Positions 20,249-30,602 of a DNA stretch of 64,000 nt are shown piece after piece. Below the pieces are notes generated by a model. It had not been told where the DNA came from. It saw only the letters and a list, made by a program, of their open reading frames with translations, and searched no databases. The translations under genes and the position numbers were made by a program. This DNA is from Zoroaster sp. YZ-2022. Its lineage: Eukaryota; Echinodermata; Asteroidea; Forcipulatida; Zoroasteridae. Positions within the stretch are counted from its first letter, which is position 1. Each line of letters opens with the position of its first letter. The stretch is from NCBI GenBank assembly GCA_029582265.1, contig CM055823.1, positions 21,495,756 to 21,559,755 of the forward strand. Reading direction: 5' to 3'.

Positions 20249-20612
20249 TGACCCCCAGTAGTATGTCAGATGGGGGAACGCAGCGCAGCGAAGTGGTCCT
20301 AGGCCACTTCCCTTACCGCATCTCTCGTGCTCAAAGATCTAACAAAAACAATTTTTGTTAGAAAAATAAATTTTCTAACAAAAAAATGTAATTTTTTTAA
20401 TATCTGAGAGCACCAAAATATTTTTTTTTTAATATCGTTTTCTAACAAATAGTTCAACCTTTTTAAAAGTCATCTTTTTAAAAATTTATTTTTTCTTAGA
20501 AAAAATCACTTTTCTAACAAAAATCACTTTTTTTTAATATCGTTTTTTCACAAATACACGCTCGGGAGGGAAGTGGCCTAGGACCCCCCTCTCACATACT
20601 ACTTTGTTTGTT
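20249..20612. repeat. Palindromic element at the right end of the Polinton
   Basis: The left arm (AGTAGTATGTCAGATGGGGG, then TCCTAGGCCACTTCCC) is mirrored at 20565-20612 (GGGAAGTGGCCTAGGACCCC, then CACATACTACT). Between them lies AT-rich DNA with many TTTTCTAACAAAAA-like runs, plus a smaller nested hairpin (GTGCTCAAAGAT against ATCTGAGAGCAC, about 20330-20415). It is either the folded terminal region of the Polinton or a separate 364-bp MITE inserted there. No copy is found near 4 kb, which argues for the second reading. Confidence 0.65.
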
Positions 20613-20639
20613 TGTTTTTTGCCTGTCAAGCGCACCACG

Positions 20640-21560
20640 TATATTTACTAAGGTCATGAAACCAGCGATTGCAATATTGGCCATATATCTGCGAGCTATA
20701 TTGATGATTCCCTTCTCATTGGGGACACAGTGAATGAATGTACAAAGAATCAGCAAGCTAGATGTGCACTTCTGACAGAATTCGGTTTTGTCATCAATCA
20801 GACCAAATCACATCCTAACCCTACTCAAATTTTTACATAATTTGGGGTTCTGTGATAAAGACAGTAGAAATGACGGTGCGCTTGCCGACCAATAACATTA
20901 TTTGGTTGTTAATGCACGTCACCATCTAGTCAATTAGACGAATCCAAGCATTTTATTGACAGACTAGTTTCATGTTTCTCTGCAGTGTGCCACTGATCCT
21001 GCTGTTTTATAGACATTTTAGAAAGGGCGAAAGATGAAGCGCTCAAGAAACAGGGGGACATTTTCACGCCGAAATGTCTTTGCCTCAATCAAGAGGCTGT
21101 TTTCGAACTACTATGGCTTTGGTGTTTACAACATGGTTCGAGGATAATGGCATGCCACAGGCCTGGCATTATAGAGAATGCTCATTCAGATTCTTTTTCA
21201 AGATCAACAGATGACCACTTAGAATGGAAGTTGAATAGTCAGGTCTTCCTGAAAATTTCATCAACACTGAATATTTCATTAATTGTTTATTTGTCCTAGA
21301 ACTAATTATTAGTTCAAGCCATATGTATCATGGTTCTCTGACCCTGAGACAGTAACATGTGATGCATTTTCATTCTCTTCGGAAGATGAAATAATTGATG
21401 CTTTTCCTCCATTTGCTCTCATTGACAGAGTACTGCAGAAATTAGAGACGACAAGGCTTTTGGTATTCTGGTCTTCCCGCTCTGGCAGACGCAACACTGG
21501 TTTACAAGGTTACTACGACTAATAATAAAATATCCAGTAGTCCTCCCAAGAGAGCCAAGA
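20640..21560 (+). pseudogene. DIRS/Ngaro-type reverse transcriptase relic (partial)
   Basis: From 20679 a frame reads GHISASYIDDSLLIGD, with the YIDD catalytic box of tyrosine-recombinase retrotransposons, then EFGFVINQTKSHPNPTQ. After frame breaks come RNase H-like and downstream pieces, notably SRSTDDHLEWKL (about 21195-21235) and KPYVSWFSDPETVTCDAF with DAFPPFALIDRVLQKL (about 21317-21440). That last block is typical of DIRS/Ngaro elements. No recombinase or ends are visible, so this is an internal fragment. Confidence 0.7.
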
Positions 21561-21819
21561 CTGCTGCATCTACCACACGCTCCAGAGCGTCCAAAGCCAT
21601 TGAAAAATAATACAATTCAGCCATATCCAAATGGCTTGACTTCTATGCTCAACAGACACTGCATTCAATTCATGCCCATTTAAGTTTGGTCTTGGACTTT
21701 CGACAAAAGACTCTGTTATCAAGTTTGCGTCTCATCCATTTAGTTGTATACATTACATTCCCACATTTGGGATGTCAGTCGATTACCTCCTCATTTCAGT
21801 AATTTAGAGTCTCAACATT
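21561..21819. other. Unassigned flank of the retrotransposon relic
   Basis: A frame with RAKTAASTTRSRASKAIEK could be the next part of the same relic (about 21550-21610). Nothing beyond that is identifiable. Confidence 0.3.
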
Positions 21820-22740
21820 TGACCTTTGAACTTTAGAACCCACCCTATTATTATTTTCGATTGGGCTCATGTAATGGCTACACTATCGACATTTAAATCC
21901 CGGAGGCACCAGCGGTATAATGTTTTAGCTTTCCACTACAGTGCCGATGAGTAGATTCACGCGTTGTATATTACATATATTTCGGATAATCTTCAAACTA
22001 TAATCTACTAGTCCCAGTGATATTATTTGTCACCGCGGTCAGGGCCGGATTTAGACATGTGGAGGCCCCTGGGCAGCCTTCAGTAGTGGAGACCCACCCT
22101 ACCTTTCGTATATTCACCAACAAACTATTGTGTCAAACCAAACCCATCCACCAAGCTTCGTCCGAATTTGTCATTAACTTTTGAGATATTTTGTGCACAA
22201 GCAAATTGTGATTATTTGTCACCACGCTGACCTTTGATCTTTCAGATCTTCCCCAAAACGTCTAACAATTTTTCATACCGACATACCCAACACATCCATC
22301 AAGTTTTGTCCGAATCCGCCAATAACTTTTGGGTTATATTGAGCACAAGAACATTTTTATTTGTCACAATTTCAGATATTCGCCAAAAATTTACACGATT
22401 TGTCGATTAGTGACATACCCATCCCATCCACTGAGTTTCGTCAGAATCTGTACATAACTTTGTGAGATATCTTGGAGAATATCTTGGAAAGAAAAACAAA
22501 ATTATTTGTCACCAAGGTGACCTTTGAAATTTCGGATCACACTCATATCGATTAGTCATTGTGACCTTCGGTAGTGGAGGTGTAATAAGTGTTTTAGTCC
22601 ATGAGCCAGCTAATTTTCCAGTACCACCTGGAGGGATTAATTCCTTTATAAGTTTTCTTGTTAGAAAAAATGTTACGACTGTGTGACGATTGGTAACAGA
22701 TGTAGTACAATAATTAAAGTTATAAACAGCAACATAAAAC
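21820..22740. repeat. Dispersed repeat family H, copy 1
   Basis: This shares long stretches with 39730-40480. Both copies hold GTGATTATTTGTCACCACG followed by a T-rich 'tttcag.tcttccccaaa' phrase, repeated 'ccaacccatcca(c)cgagtttcgtc' phrases, and a final 'catgagcca..agtaccacc.ggaggg' block. The internal phrase recurs two or three times per copy at about 120-bp spacing. It is non-coding and the class is unknown. Confidence 0.65.
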
Positions 22741-22872
22741 AACTGTTGTACACTAACGAAATCAGAATCAACGCAACCATCGCCTAAAACTTCTATTTCT
22801 CCCTAGAGAATACATATTTGTGAAGCAAACTCCAAAGTTTCATAAGATTCACCTCTTCAACAGAAAATATCT

Positions 22873-24623
22873 GTTGGGTTTGTGTTTTGGTACATGAAGC
22901 TACAATGGGACTATACCTACAAGCTTCGCTTTAAATGGACCCCTTCTACAGATCACTCCTTTCTTATATAATATAGATTGGTTTGTGTTTAGGTACATGA
23001 AGCTACAATGGGACTATACCTACAAGCTTCGCTTTAAATGGACCCCTTCTACAGATCATTCCTTTCTTATATAATATAGATTGGTTTGTGTTTTGGTACA
23101 TGAAGCTACAATGGGACTATACCTACAAGCTTCGCTTTAAATGGACCCCTTCTACAGATCACTCCTTTCTTATATAATATAGATTGGTTTGTGTTTTGGT
23201 ACATGAAGCTACAATGGGACTATACCTACAAGCTTCGCTTTAAATGGACCCCTTCTGCAGATCATTCCTTTCTTATATAATATAGATTGGTTTGTGTTTT
23301 GGTACATGAAGCTACAATGGGACTATACCTACAAGCTTCGCTTTAAATGGACCCCTTCTCCAGATCATTCCTTTCTTATATAATATAGATTGGTTTGTGT
23401 TTTGGTACATGAAGCTACAATGGGACTATACCTACAAGCTTCGCTTTAAATGGACCCCTTCTGCAGATCATTCCTTTCTTATATAATATAGATTGGTTTG
23501 TGTTTAGGTACATGAAGCTACAATGGGACTATACCTACAAGCTTCGCTTTAAATGGACCCCTTCTGCAGATCACTCCTTTCTTAAATAATATAGATTGGT
23601 TTGTGTTTTGGTACATGAAGCTACAATGGGACTATACCTACAAGCTTCGCTTTAAATGGACCCCTTCTACAGATCATTCCTTTCTTATATAATATAGATT
23701 GGTTTGTGTTTTGGTACATGAAGCTACAATGGGACTATACCTACAAGCTTCGCTTTAAATGGACCCCTTCTACAGATCACTCCTTTCTTATATAATATAG
23801 ATTGGTTTGTGTTTTGGTACATGAAGCTACAATGGGACTATACCTACAAGCTTCGCTTTAAATGGACCCCTTCTGCAGATCATTCCTTTCTTATATAATA
23901 TAGATTGGTTTGTGTTTTGGTACATGAAGCTACAATGGGACTATACCTACAAGCTTCGCTTTAAATGGACCCCTTCTGCAGATCACTCCTTTCTTATATA
24001 ATATAGATTGGTTTGTGTTTTGGTACATGAAGCTACAATGGGACTATACCTACAAGCTTCGCTTTAAATGGACCCCTTCTACAGATCACTCCTTTCTTAT
24101 ATAATATAGATTGGTTTGTGTTTTGGTACATGAAGCTACAATGGGACTATACCTACAAGCTTCGCTTTAAATGGACCCCTTCTACAGATCACTCCTTTCT
24201 TATATAATATAGATTGGTTTGTGTTTTGGTACATGAAGCTACAATGGGACTATACCTACAAGCTTCGCTTTAAATGGACCCCTTCTGCAGATCATTCCTT
24301 TCTTATATAATATAGATTGGTTTGTGTTTTGGTACATGAAGCTACAATGGGACTATACCTACAAGCTTCGCTTTAAATGGACCCCTTCTACAGATCATTC
24401 CTTTCTTATATAATATAGATTGGTTTGTGTTTTGGTACATAAAGCTACAATGGGACTATACCTACAAGCTTCGCTTTAAATGGACCCCTTCTACAGATCA
24501 TTCCTTTCTTATATAATATAGATTGGTTTGTGTTTTGGTACATGAAGCTACAATGGGACTATACCTACAAGCTTCGCTTTAAATGGACCCCTTCTGCAGA
24601 TCACTCCTTTCTTAAATAATATA
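22873..24623 (+). repeat. Tandem satellite, 103-bp unit, about 17 copies
   Basis: The head-to-tail unit starts GGTTTGTGTTTTGGTACATG and contains AAGCTACAATGGGACTATAC and CTTCGCTTTAAATGGACCCC. Copies differ at only a few positions, mostly TAC/TGC/TCC before AGATCA, CACT/CATT after it, and TTTTGG/TTTAGG. The spacing measured from the first bases of successive units is 103 bp. Such high identity points to recent amplification or homogenisation. No frame runs through, as 103 is not a multiple of three. Confidence 0.97.
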
Positions 24624-25535
24624 GTATTACGTTCAAACTTGAACTTGAATTTAGGGCCAGTTTTCTCTGTGTTTATCGCATTACATTTTCATCGAAACTA
24701 TGTACGTTACTGCTTTAGTTTATGAGCAACTAGCTCAAAATTCATTATTTCCCCGTGGAATCTTGAAGGACCACTTTTTCCAGTACACATTTGTTGGAAC
24801 ATATCATTATCTTTATCAGAAAAATACGACAAAGTTATAAAAGGGTTCGCTTTATGTTACAACTGGGGCCTTTTCAATGACGTCATTGACGGGTGAAATA
24901 ATTATTTGATATTCAACACACATTATTAAAACATGAAATATAACCCAAAACATTGAAAACATTGTTCAACAGAAAATATTCATCATTTTTTCTAGGACGG
25001 ATCCAGGACGCTGCAGTCGGTACATTAAAAAGGACGTACGGGCGGCACACCCATCATCCAGAGGTAAATTACTACTTTGGAATTTTGTTCATCAGTTCCT
25101 CTTCCCCTAAATTTAGGTACCTCCAAATGCATATCCCTTTTAAATTACTATGATATACATTTTTCATCATGGGTAAAATTAATACCCATACATACACATC
25201 ACAAATTACGGTTCTAAATATAGGCGTTATGTTTCCAAACGCTAAACTATCATCATTTAACCCATTTATATAAACAGGTTTATGCTATGATGCTACCCCA
25301 AAAAATAATTTCGAGAAAAAAATACTTCGGCGATGACTGCTCCGGTCATTACTTGCAACATGTACAACGGCTGTTTGAAATTGGCCATTTAGCTTAAATA
25401 TTTTACTGCGTTTAAAAGCATGGGAACATTCTTCTGTTGAGCTATCATTAAACAGTCATAGGACTGTTTTTTGAGCGAGGATAAGCATTTCCATATTAAA
25501 CAGGATTAAAATCCTTTAATTGTAAACTTACACTA
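24624..25535. other. No gene recognised
   Basis: AT-rich sequence with short open frames only. No protein similarity, RNA gene or repeat that I can name. Confidence 0.5.
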
Positions 25536-26491
25536 AAGGCCCTGTCACACCATGGCGTATGGCCTGAACGTATACCGACGTATACAAAAAATAGCTCGAA
25601 AATTGTCAGAGTCCAAGAACGTCCAACTTCCTAACGAATTGCATCTGAAAAGTCGACATCGGTGTTGGAATGGACGTATCCATAGCGTATCCATAGCGTA
25701 TTTAACGTATACATAGCGTATGACTAACGTATTGATAGCGTATCACTAACTTATAACAAACTTATGACAGCGTATCACAGCGTATGCGAGCGTATGACCA
25801 ACGTATGCTTAACGTATTCGTAGCGTATGATGATGGGTTGATGTGTTCAGCACGACAGACCATGAAGAAGTGAGGATGAGTTACTCAAGGGACCCATATA
25901 TATACTCAAACCCCCCATAAGTTCCCAAAACGCCGAATGCTCGCTAGCTGTACGGCACATACGCTAGCTGTACTGTAGAAACACGTTATATACGTTACAC
26001 GATCGCCAGGCATAAGTTGTGCATAAGGTGGATACGTCAGAATACGTCGAGACTCGTTGGAGATACGTCAGGCATAATTTAGACATACGGCACATATACG
26101 TTATCAACTCGTTATCACTACGTTGGCTGTACGTTTCCCCGTCAGCCGACGTACATCAACGTATACCAACTTACGAGTAACGTACCTCTAACGTATGTCA
26201 GCGTATGTCAACGTATGTCTAACGTACCACGAACTTACCGGGAACTTATGCAGAACGTATTAAGCACACGTTGAGTACGCCGAGAAATTTTGAACATGCT
26301 CAATAATTTTTCGCGGGCTCGACGTGTTCCAAATTTTCACAGCGTATCACAGCGTGCTCTTAACGTAAACGACGTATCCCCAACTTACCCCTAACTTATA
26401 TCAGCGTACACCAACGTACACCAACGTATTTTTGATATTTCGCATACGTTGGCATACGTTCAGGCCATACGCCATGGTGTGACAGGGCCTT
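25536..26491. mobile_element. 956-bp TIR element full of (A/G)CGTAT motifs
   Basis: Terminal inverted repeats of about 38 bp start AAGGCCCTGTCACACCATGG and are mirrored at 26454-26491. The interior is packed with short alternating motifs (AACGTAT, AGCGTAT, AACTTA and their inverses), at least forty of them. They make most of the element self-complementary. There is no transposase frame. The tips resemble those of 4034 and 8083, so these may be one superfamily of non-autonomous DNA elements. Confidence 0.85.
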
Positions 26492-26549
26492 AAGCTATAC
26501 CATTCCAGCTATATATTTAATAAATAGATTTTATGCAAGTAGAAAACAT

Positions 26550-26642
26550 ATGATAGATTTAGTCCCTCCAAGTGGTACCGGCAAAGTACTGTTCAGCCCC
26601 TGGCACATGGACTATAATATGTTAGTAAAAGTCTGGAATTGT
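26550..26642. repeat. Dispersed repeat (left half, interrupted by a LINE)
   Basis: The phrase CCCTCCAAGTGGTACCGGCA and what follows match the inverse of the end of repeat H (22560-22640). The repeat is interrupted by the LINE at 26643 and resumes at 27530. The open frame that runs from here into the LINE is therefore a chance fusion. Confidence 0.55.
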
Positions 26643-27310
26643 AATAATAATATGTGTATCCAGAAATTATTTAAAACGCCTAATTCAGAGCTCAAGTGGG
26701 CGATCTTTTTTGATGATATTGATCTGGACTGGGAGCAAATTTATTCTATCCCTTTTCAATCATCCTTATCCACCAGGTTGCGCTACTTCCAATTCAAACT
26801 CTTGCATAGATTTTTAGGGGTTAATAAACTAGTTCATCAAATGGGTATTATTGATTCTAATTTATGTACCTTTTGTAATATGTTGGTTGAAGATGTTGAT
26901 CATTTGTTCTGGAAATGTAACATTACGTCTCATTTTTGGCAGGATGTTCAATCCAGAATCCTCAATATGATTCCTCTTACTATGAAAGATGTTTTGTTGG
27001 GTATCCTTGATGTCAATACAGCCAAGTTTAATTTTGTTATTTTACAGGCTAAATATTTTATTTTTAGGGCCAGATGTAATGAGGTGAAGCTTAATATCTC
27101 GGCTTTTATTAATTCATTGAAAGTTTGTCGTGATACTGAGAGACATATTGCTTTTAGGAACAACAAAATATCAAAGTGGAACAAAAGATGGAGCTGCATT
27201 GCGCTATGATATGTTGAGTCTTTGTTTAGACTATGTGGATTGTGGTGCAATGATGTCCCATCTGTTCTGCGTTTATTTCAGAATTGTTATTATTTTTTTA
27301 TTATTATTAT

Positions 27311-27341
<31 letters not shown>

Positions 27342-27513
27342 TATTATTATTTTTTTTTATTTTATTATTATTATTTTTTTTTTTAATATGCTGTGTAATG
27401 TCCTTGTATAATTATTTATAAAATTTGTCGTTGTGTGTATATTTGTTTTAATGATGCAATAAACGGCAGAACCTTATGGTTCTGTGGAAATATAAAAAAA
27501 ATTTAAAAAAGAA
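26643..27513 (+). mobile_element. 5'-truncated L1-like LINE, 3' end
   Basis: The piece encodes the C-terminus of an L1/Tx1-like reverse transcriptase protein. It reads RLRYFQFKLLHRFLGVN, then the zinc-knuckle-like CTFCNMLVEDVDHLFWKC, ending near 27209. An AT-rich 3' tail with ATTT repeats, AATAAA (about 27459) and an A-rich end follow. The 16-bp sequence AAAAGTCTGGAATTGT flanks it at 26627-26642 and 27514-27529, a clear target-site duplication. Only the last 870 bp inserted, as is usual for target-primed reverse transcription. Confidence 0.9.
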
Positions 27514-27529
27514 AAAAGTCTGGAATTGT

Positions 27530-27920
27530 CATGGTAGGCCTACAAGACAAAGGATTTTGATAACTCCATTCTCTTAATATATTCAGCACTGCTTACTGTT
27601 ATGGTCTTTAATCTTTAAAATGGTCTTGACATTTGACCCCTTACAACGATCTGGGTATATTTACCCCAATGATATTTAAACCATTTCAGTCATCTTTTAG
27701 CTGTAAACATAAATAATCTTTCGAACCGAATAAAAATGTTAATCAACGAAGAAATTATGTTTTTGTCTAAATATCAACACTGTCAATTAACTCAAACTAC
27801 GCCCAACGTTGTACCAGCAATTTGCCCAAAGTTGGGTTAACGTAGATTTAATTTAAACAACAGTTTTATTATTATGAACATCGATTTTTCCATTTGTTTT
27901 GTTTCCTAATTTGGCGTTTT
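27530..27920. repeat. Dispersed repeat family R, copy 1 (empty site)
   Basis: From about 27600 to 27920 the sequence is shared with 40500-40757 plus 41360-41410, including CATTTCAGTCATCTTT and GCCCAACGTTG phrases. Here the copy is continuous across AATTTAAACAACAG, where the other copy is split by a 600-bp insertion. Non-coding. Confidence 0.7.
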
Positions 27921-28670
27921 TAAATTTTTATTTGTATTCGTATTTTTATTTATTTATTTATTTTATTTATTATTTACAATACAAGACTATTTTGTACAGA
28001 GAACAAAACTACAAAAAACAACAATACAATGTAGACATAGCACAGACGTCATAAAGACAAGCGACAAAGATAGTTAACTGAATACTGGTAAATGGATACC
28101 CCTAGAAACATCATATACCCTAAGAAAAAAAAGTTATTCAAATAAACTCTTCCATTTAGAATTTACTGATTCTTCAGAGTCAATGGGAATTGTAACTTGT
28201 GTTTCGGTGATATAATAACCATGAACATAATGTTTAAAGGCAGCAATGCTTAGATAATGGTCTTCTTGGTATGAATATCTTAGTATAATGATAGCTGTGA
28301 CGTATAATACCAACTACATACATTTGGTACGCTAAAAATCGCTAGGTGGCGCTATACTGCCTGTTTTTCGTTTTTTACCGGTAGCAGGAGGGTCATTGTG
28401 TATGCGCGCAATGCATTGTTGGGAAATCCAGCAGTTTCCATGTTTACTAGTTCAATCTTGCATTTTTCCAAACTTAAAATGTCCATACAATTTCGCCAAT
28501 GCAAGTTGCATGGTTTTAAACTTCAGAAGAGGCATCTGTGGGTGGTATAGAATCTTGGAGGTGAGTTTGAAGAGCATTTCTCATGTTTGGGACACCTTTT
28601 TGGGGTACAGAACATTGCCTGCTCGATATCGATACTTGTCCATACAGGACTACCATGGGCATTCACCGCA
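27921..28670. other. No gene recognised
   Basis: AT-rich sequence, with a TTTA-type low-complexity run near 27940-27970. Short frames have no recognisable content. Confidence 0.45.
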
Positions 28671-28728
28671 GCCCGTACTACCGTCCGTTAATGACAGAAG
28701 TTGTAAAAGTCAGGTAGTAGGGCTGCGG
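28671..28728. repeat. Short perfect-stem hairpin
   Basis: Bases GCAGCCCGTACTACC and their inverse GGTAGTAGGGCTGC lie about 30 bp apart. They form a strong hairpin directly against the left tip of the next element. It is either a tiny MITE or an outer part of that element. Confidence 0.6.
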
Positions 28729-29431
28729 TCACCATAGACTTGATTTCAAGTCTGAGATCGCGGTTATTTTTGTCTGCATCAGCCACGCAAAACGCCGTTT
28801 ACCCCTACTGCACACAGCCCTAACTCGCGATCTCAGACTTGACCCTGTTGTGTTTGTGGGATATTCATGTATTCATAGCTAAAATTTACATAATAATACG
28901 GATGCTAGAGAGATGGCCAATCAGGAGGCTACAAAAACCTTTACCAACAGGTTACACTCGCTTAAAGTTCTTTCTGTAATATTCATTCGATATTAAATTT
29001 GTATAGTGCTTGGTACGTAAATAGTATTTGAAATGATAGGTAAATTTAATGAGATCTTAGAGTTGTAAAAAAGCACAAAATAAAATATATAATTCCTTTT
29101 CTACAAAAAACGTCTTACCTACAGTTTAAATGGAATCGTTGAGTACATCTCCTCGAACAACTGCATGTACGTGTAGAAGGTTTAGTTTGAATATTCATGT
29201 TATGGAAGGCTTTCCGACCAATCAGATTGTTCCGTCCACTTTTGGACTAATTCGCAATAGGGTGTGTACAAACCGACGAACAACATTCCCAAGTCTGTGA
29301 TCGAAGGTTAATGTCGGAGGTTAATACACAAGAGGGCGCTATTTAATGCGATACTGCAGAGCCGTTTTGGCGCCAATGGCTTTCAGACATAAAACCACGA
29401 TCACAGACTTGGAACCAAGTCTACGGTCACC
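28728..29431. mobile_element. TIR element, about 704 bp
   Basis: The left end, GGTCACCATAGACTTGATTT, continues into CAAGTCTGAGATCGCGG. It is mirrored at the right end with about five differences over 40 bp. Each tip is itself a small palindrome (AGACTTG..CAAGTCT). Further copies of AAGTCTG(A/T)GATCG lie inside at about 28832 and 29291. There is no coding capacity. Probably a non-autonomous DNA element. Confidence 0.72.
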
Positions 29432-30602
29432 ACAGCTAGAACACAGGGGGTTTCAATGGTGCTGAATCTAATTATGATTGTTGCCAAGTCGAACAATTGC
29501 ACATTTTAAAGATATTAATTATTATTACTTTAATATTAATTAACCCTATGAAGGGGGTGGGCGGCGCACAATATGCCCCTAAGTGTATTCTGTTGCATTC
29601 TTTTTTTCAATTAAAGAAATGTGATGGGTATTTGTCACATTTTCATATCAGATGCATTATGGGAATTCAAAATGGCCACCACAGCCGACGGCCATCTTGA
29701 ATTTTATCTTTTTATTCTGTAATGTTGGGGTAAAACGTATTGAGTTTTCTCAATGGAAGCTTCTTACTTTTCTTGCCAAGGAAGGATATAGAAATGTCAC
29801 TTCATCCTTAGAAATGCATTCCAGGCCCCAAAAAGCTGACATCCATATTGATTTTCAAATGACAAAAACGTATTTATTATATCAACAATGATATTTTTAT
29901 TTGCCAAGCTTTATGAAATTTTGCCAACGAATACAGAAAATATTACATAAATACGCTTTTTGGGCAAAAACACTTAAACACACCTTCTAGTGGTGACTTT
30001 TGGAAATTATTTTTACGTCGCCATGTAGGTTTTGCTGGAAGGAACATTCTTGCCAAGTTTTATGAAAATCAGCCGATGACTTTGGAACATATACAGAGGG
30101 GTACTTTATGAGCGCCCCCCCCCCCCCCCAAACAAAAAATAAATAAATAAACAATGCCTGGTCCTGATCTATCATCTAGGTAAATTAATAAAATGCAAAG
30201 TCTTTATACGTTATAAGTTATTGTAAGATTTATTTACAGCGAATCCATATGAATGACATTCTAAAACAGTTTGATTTTACATGTTGAATGGTCGGCGTTG
30301 TAATATTCCCAGTTTCGTCTTTATAAACATGCATGCAGCAAAAACTGGACTGAATTTCAAGCAATGTCACCATGTTTGCTTGTATTTACCACACATTACT
30401 TTCGGAATATATGAACGAGGTTGATCAACACAGAATTTCATTGGTGGATTCTGGGTCTCGACAATGACGTAATGCGTATTATTTCAGAGCTTTCTAAGCA
30501 CGAAATTGTCGGCACATTCAAATAGATAGAGATAATGTGCAACTTATATGACAAGAAACATCATGTTTTGAATTTTTTTATATTTCCTCAATTATACATC
30601 CA
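29432..30602. other. No gene recognised
   Basis: No host exon or mobile-element protein is seen. There is a C-run at about 30115-30129. Confidence 0.45.

Noticed and set aside
22509..22742. Minus-strand 77-codon frame with a PPGGTGK motif
   Set aside because: Lies in dispersed repeat H. The second copy at 39730-40480 does not keep the frame.
26550..26642. PPSGTGK looks like a nucleotide-binding P-loop at the start of a long open frame
   Set aside because: The segment belongs to a non-coding dispersed repeat, also at 22560-22640, joined by chance to a LINE insertion whose target duplication lies right at the join.
28396..28737. 113-codon plus-strand frame with several cysteines
   Set aside because: No domain pattern is recognisable, and it ends inside a hairpin/TIR element. 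Likely chance.
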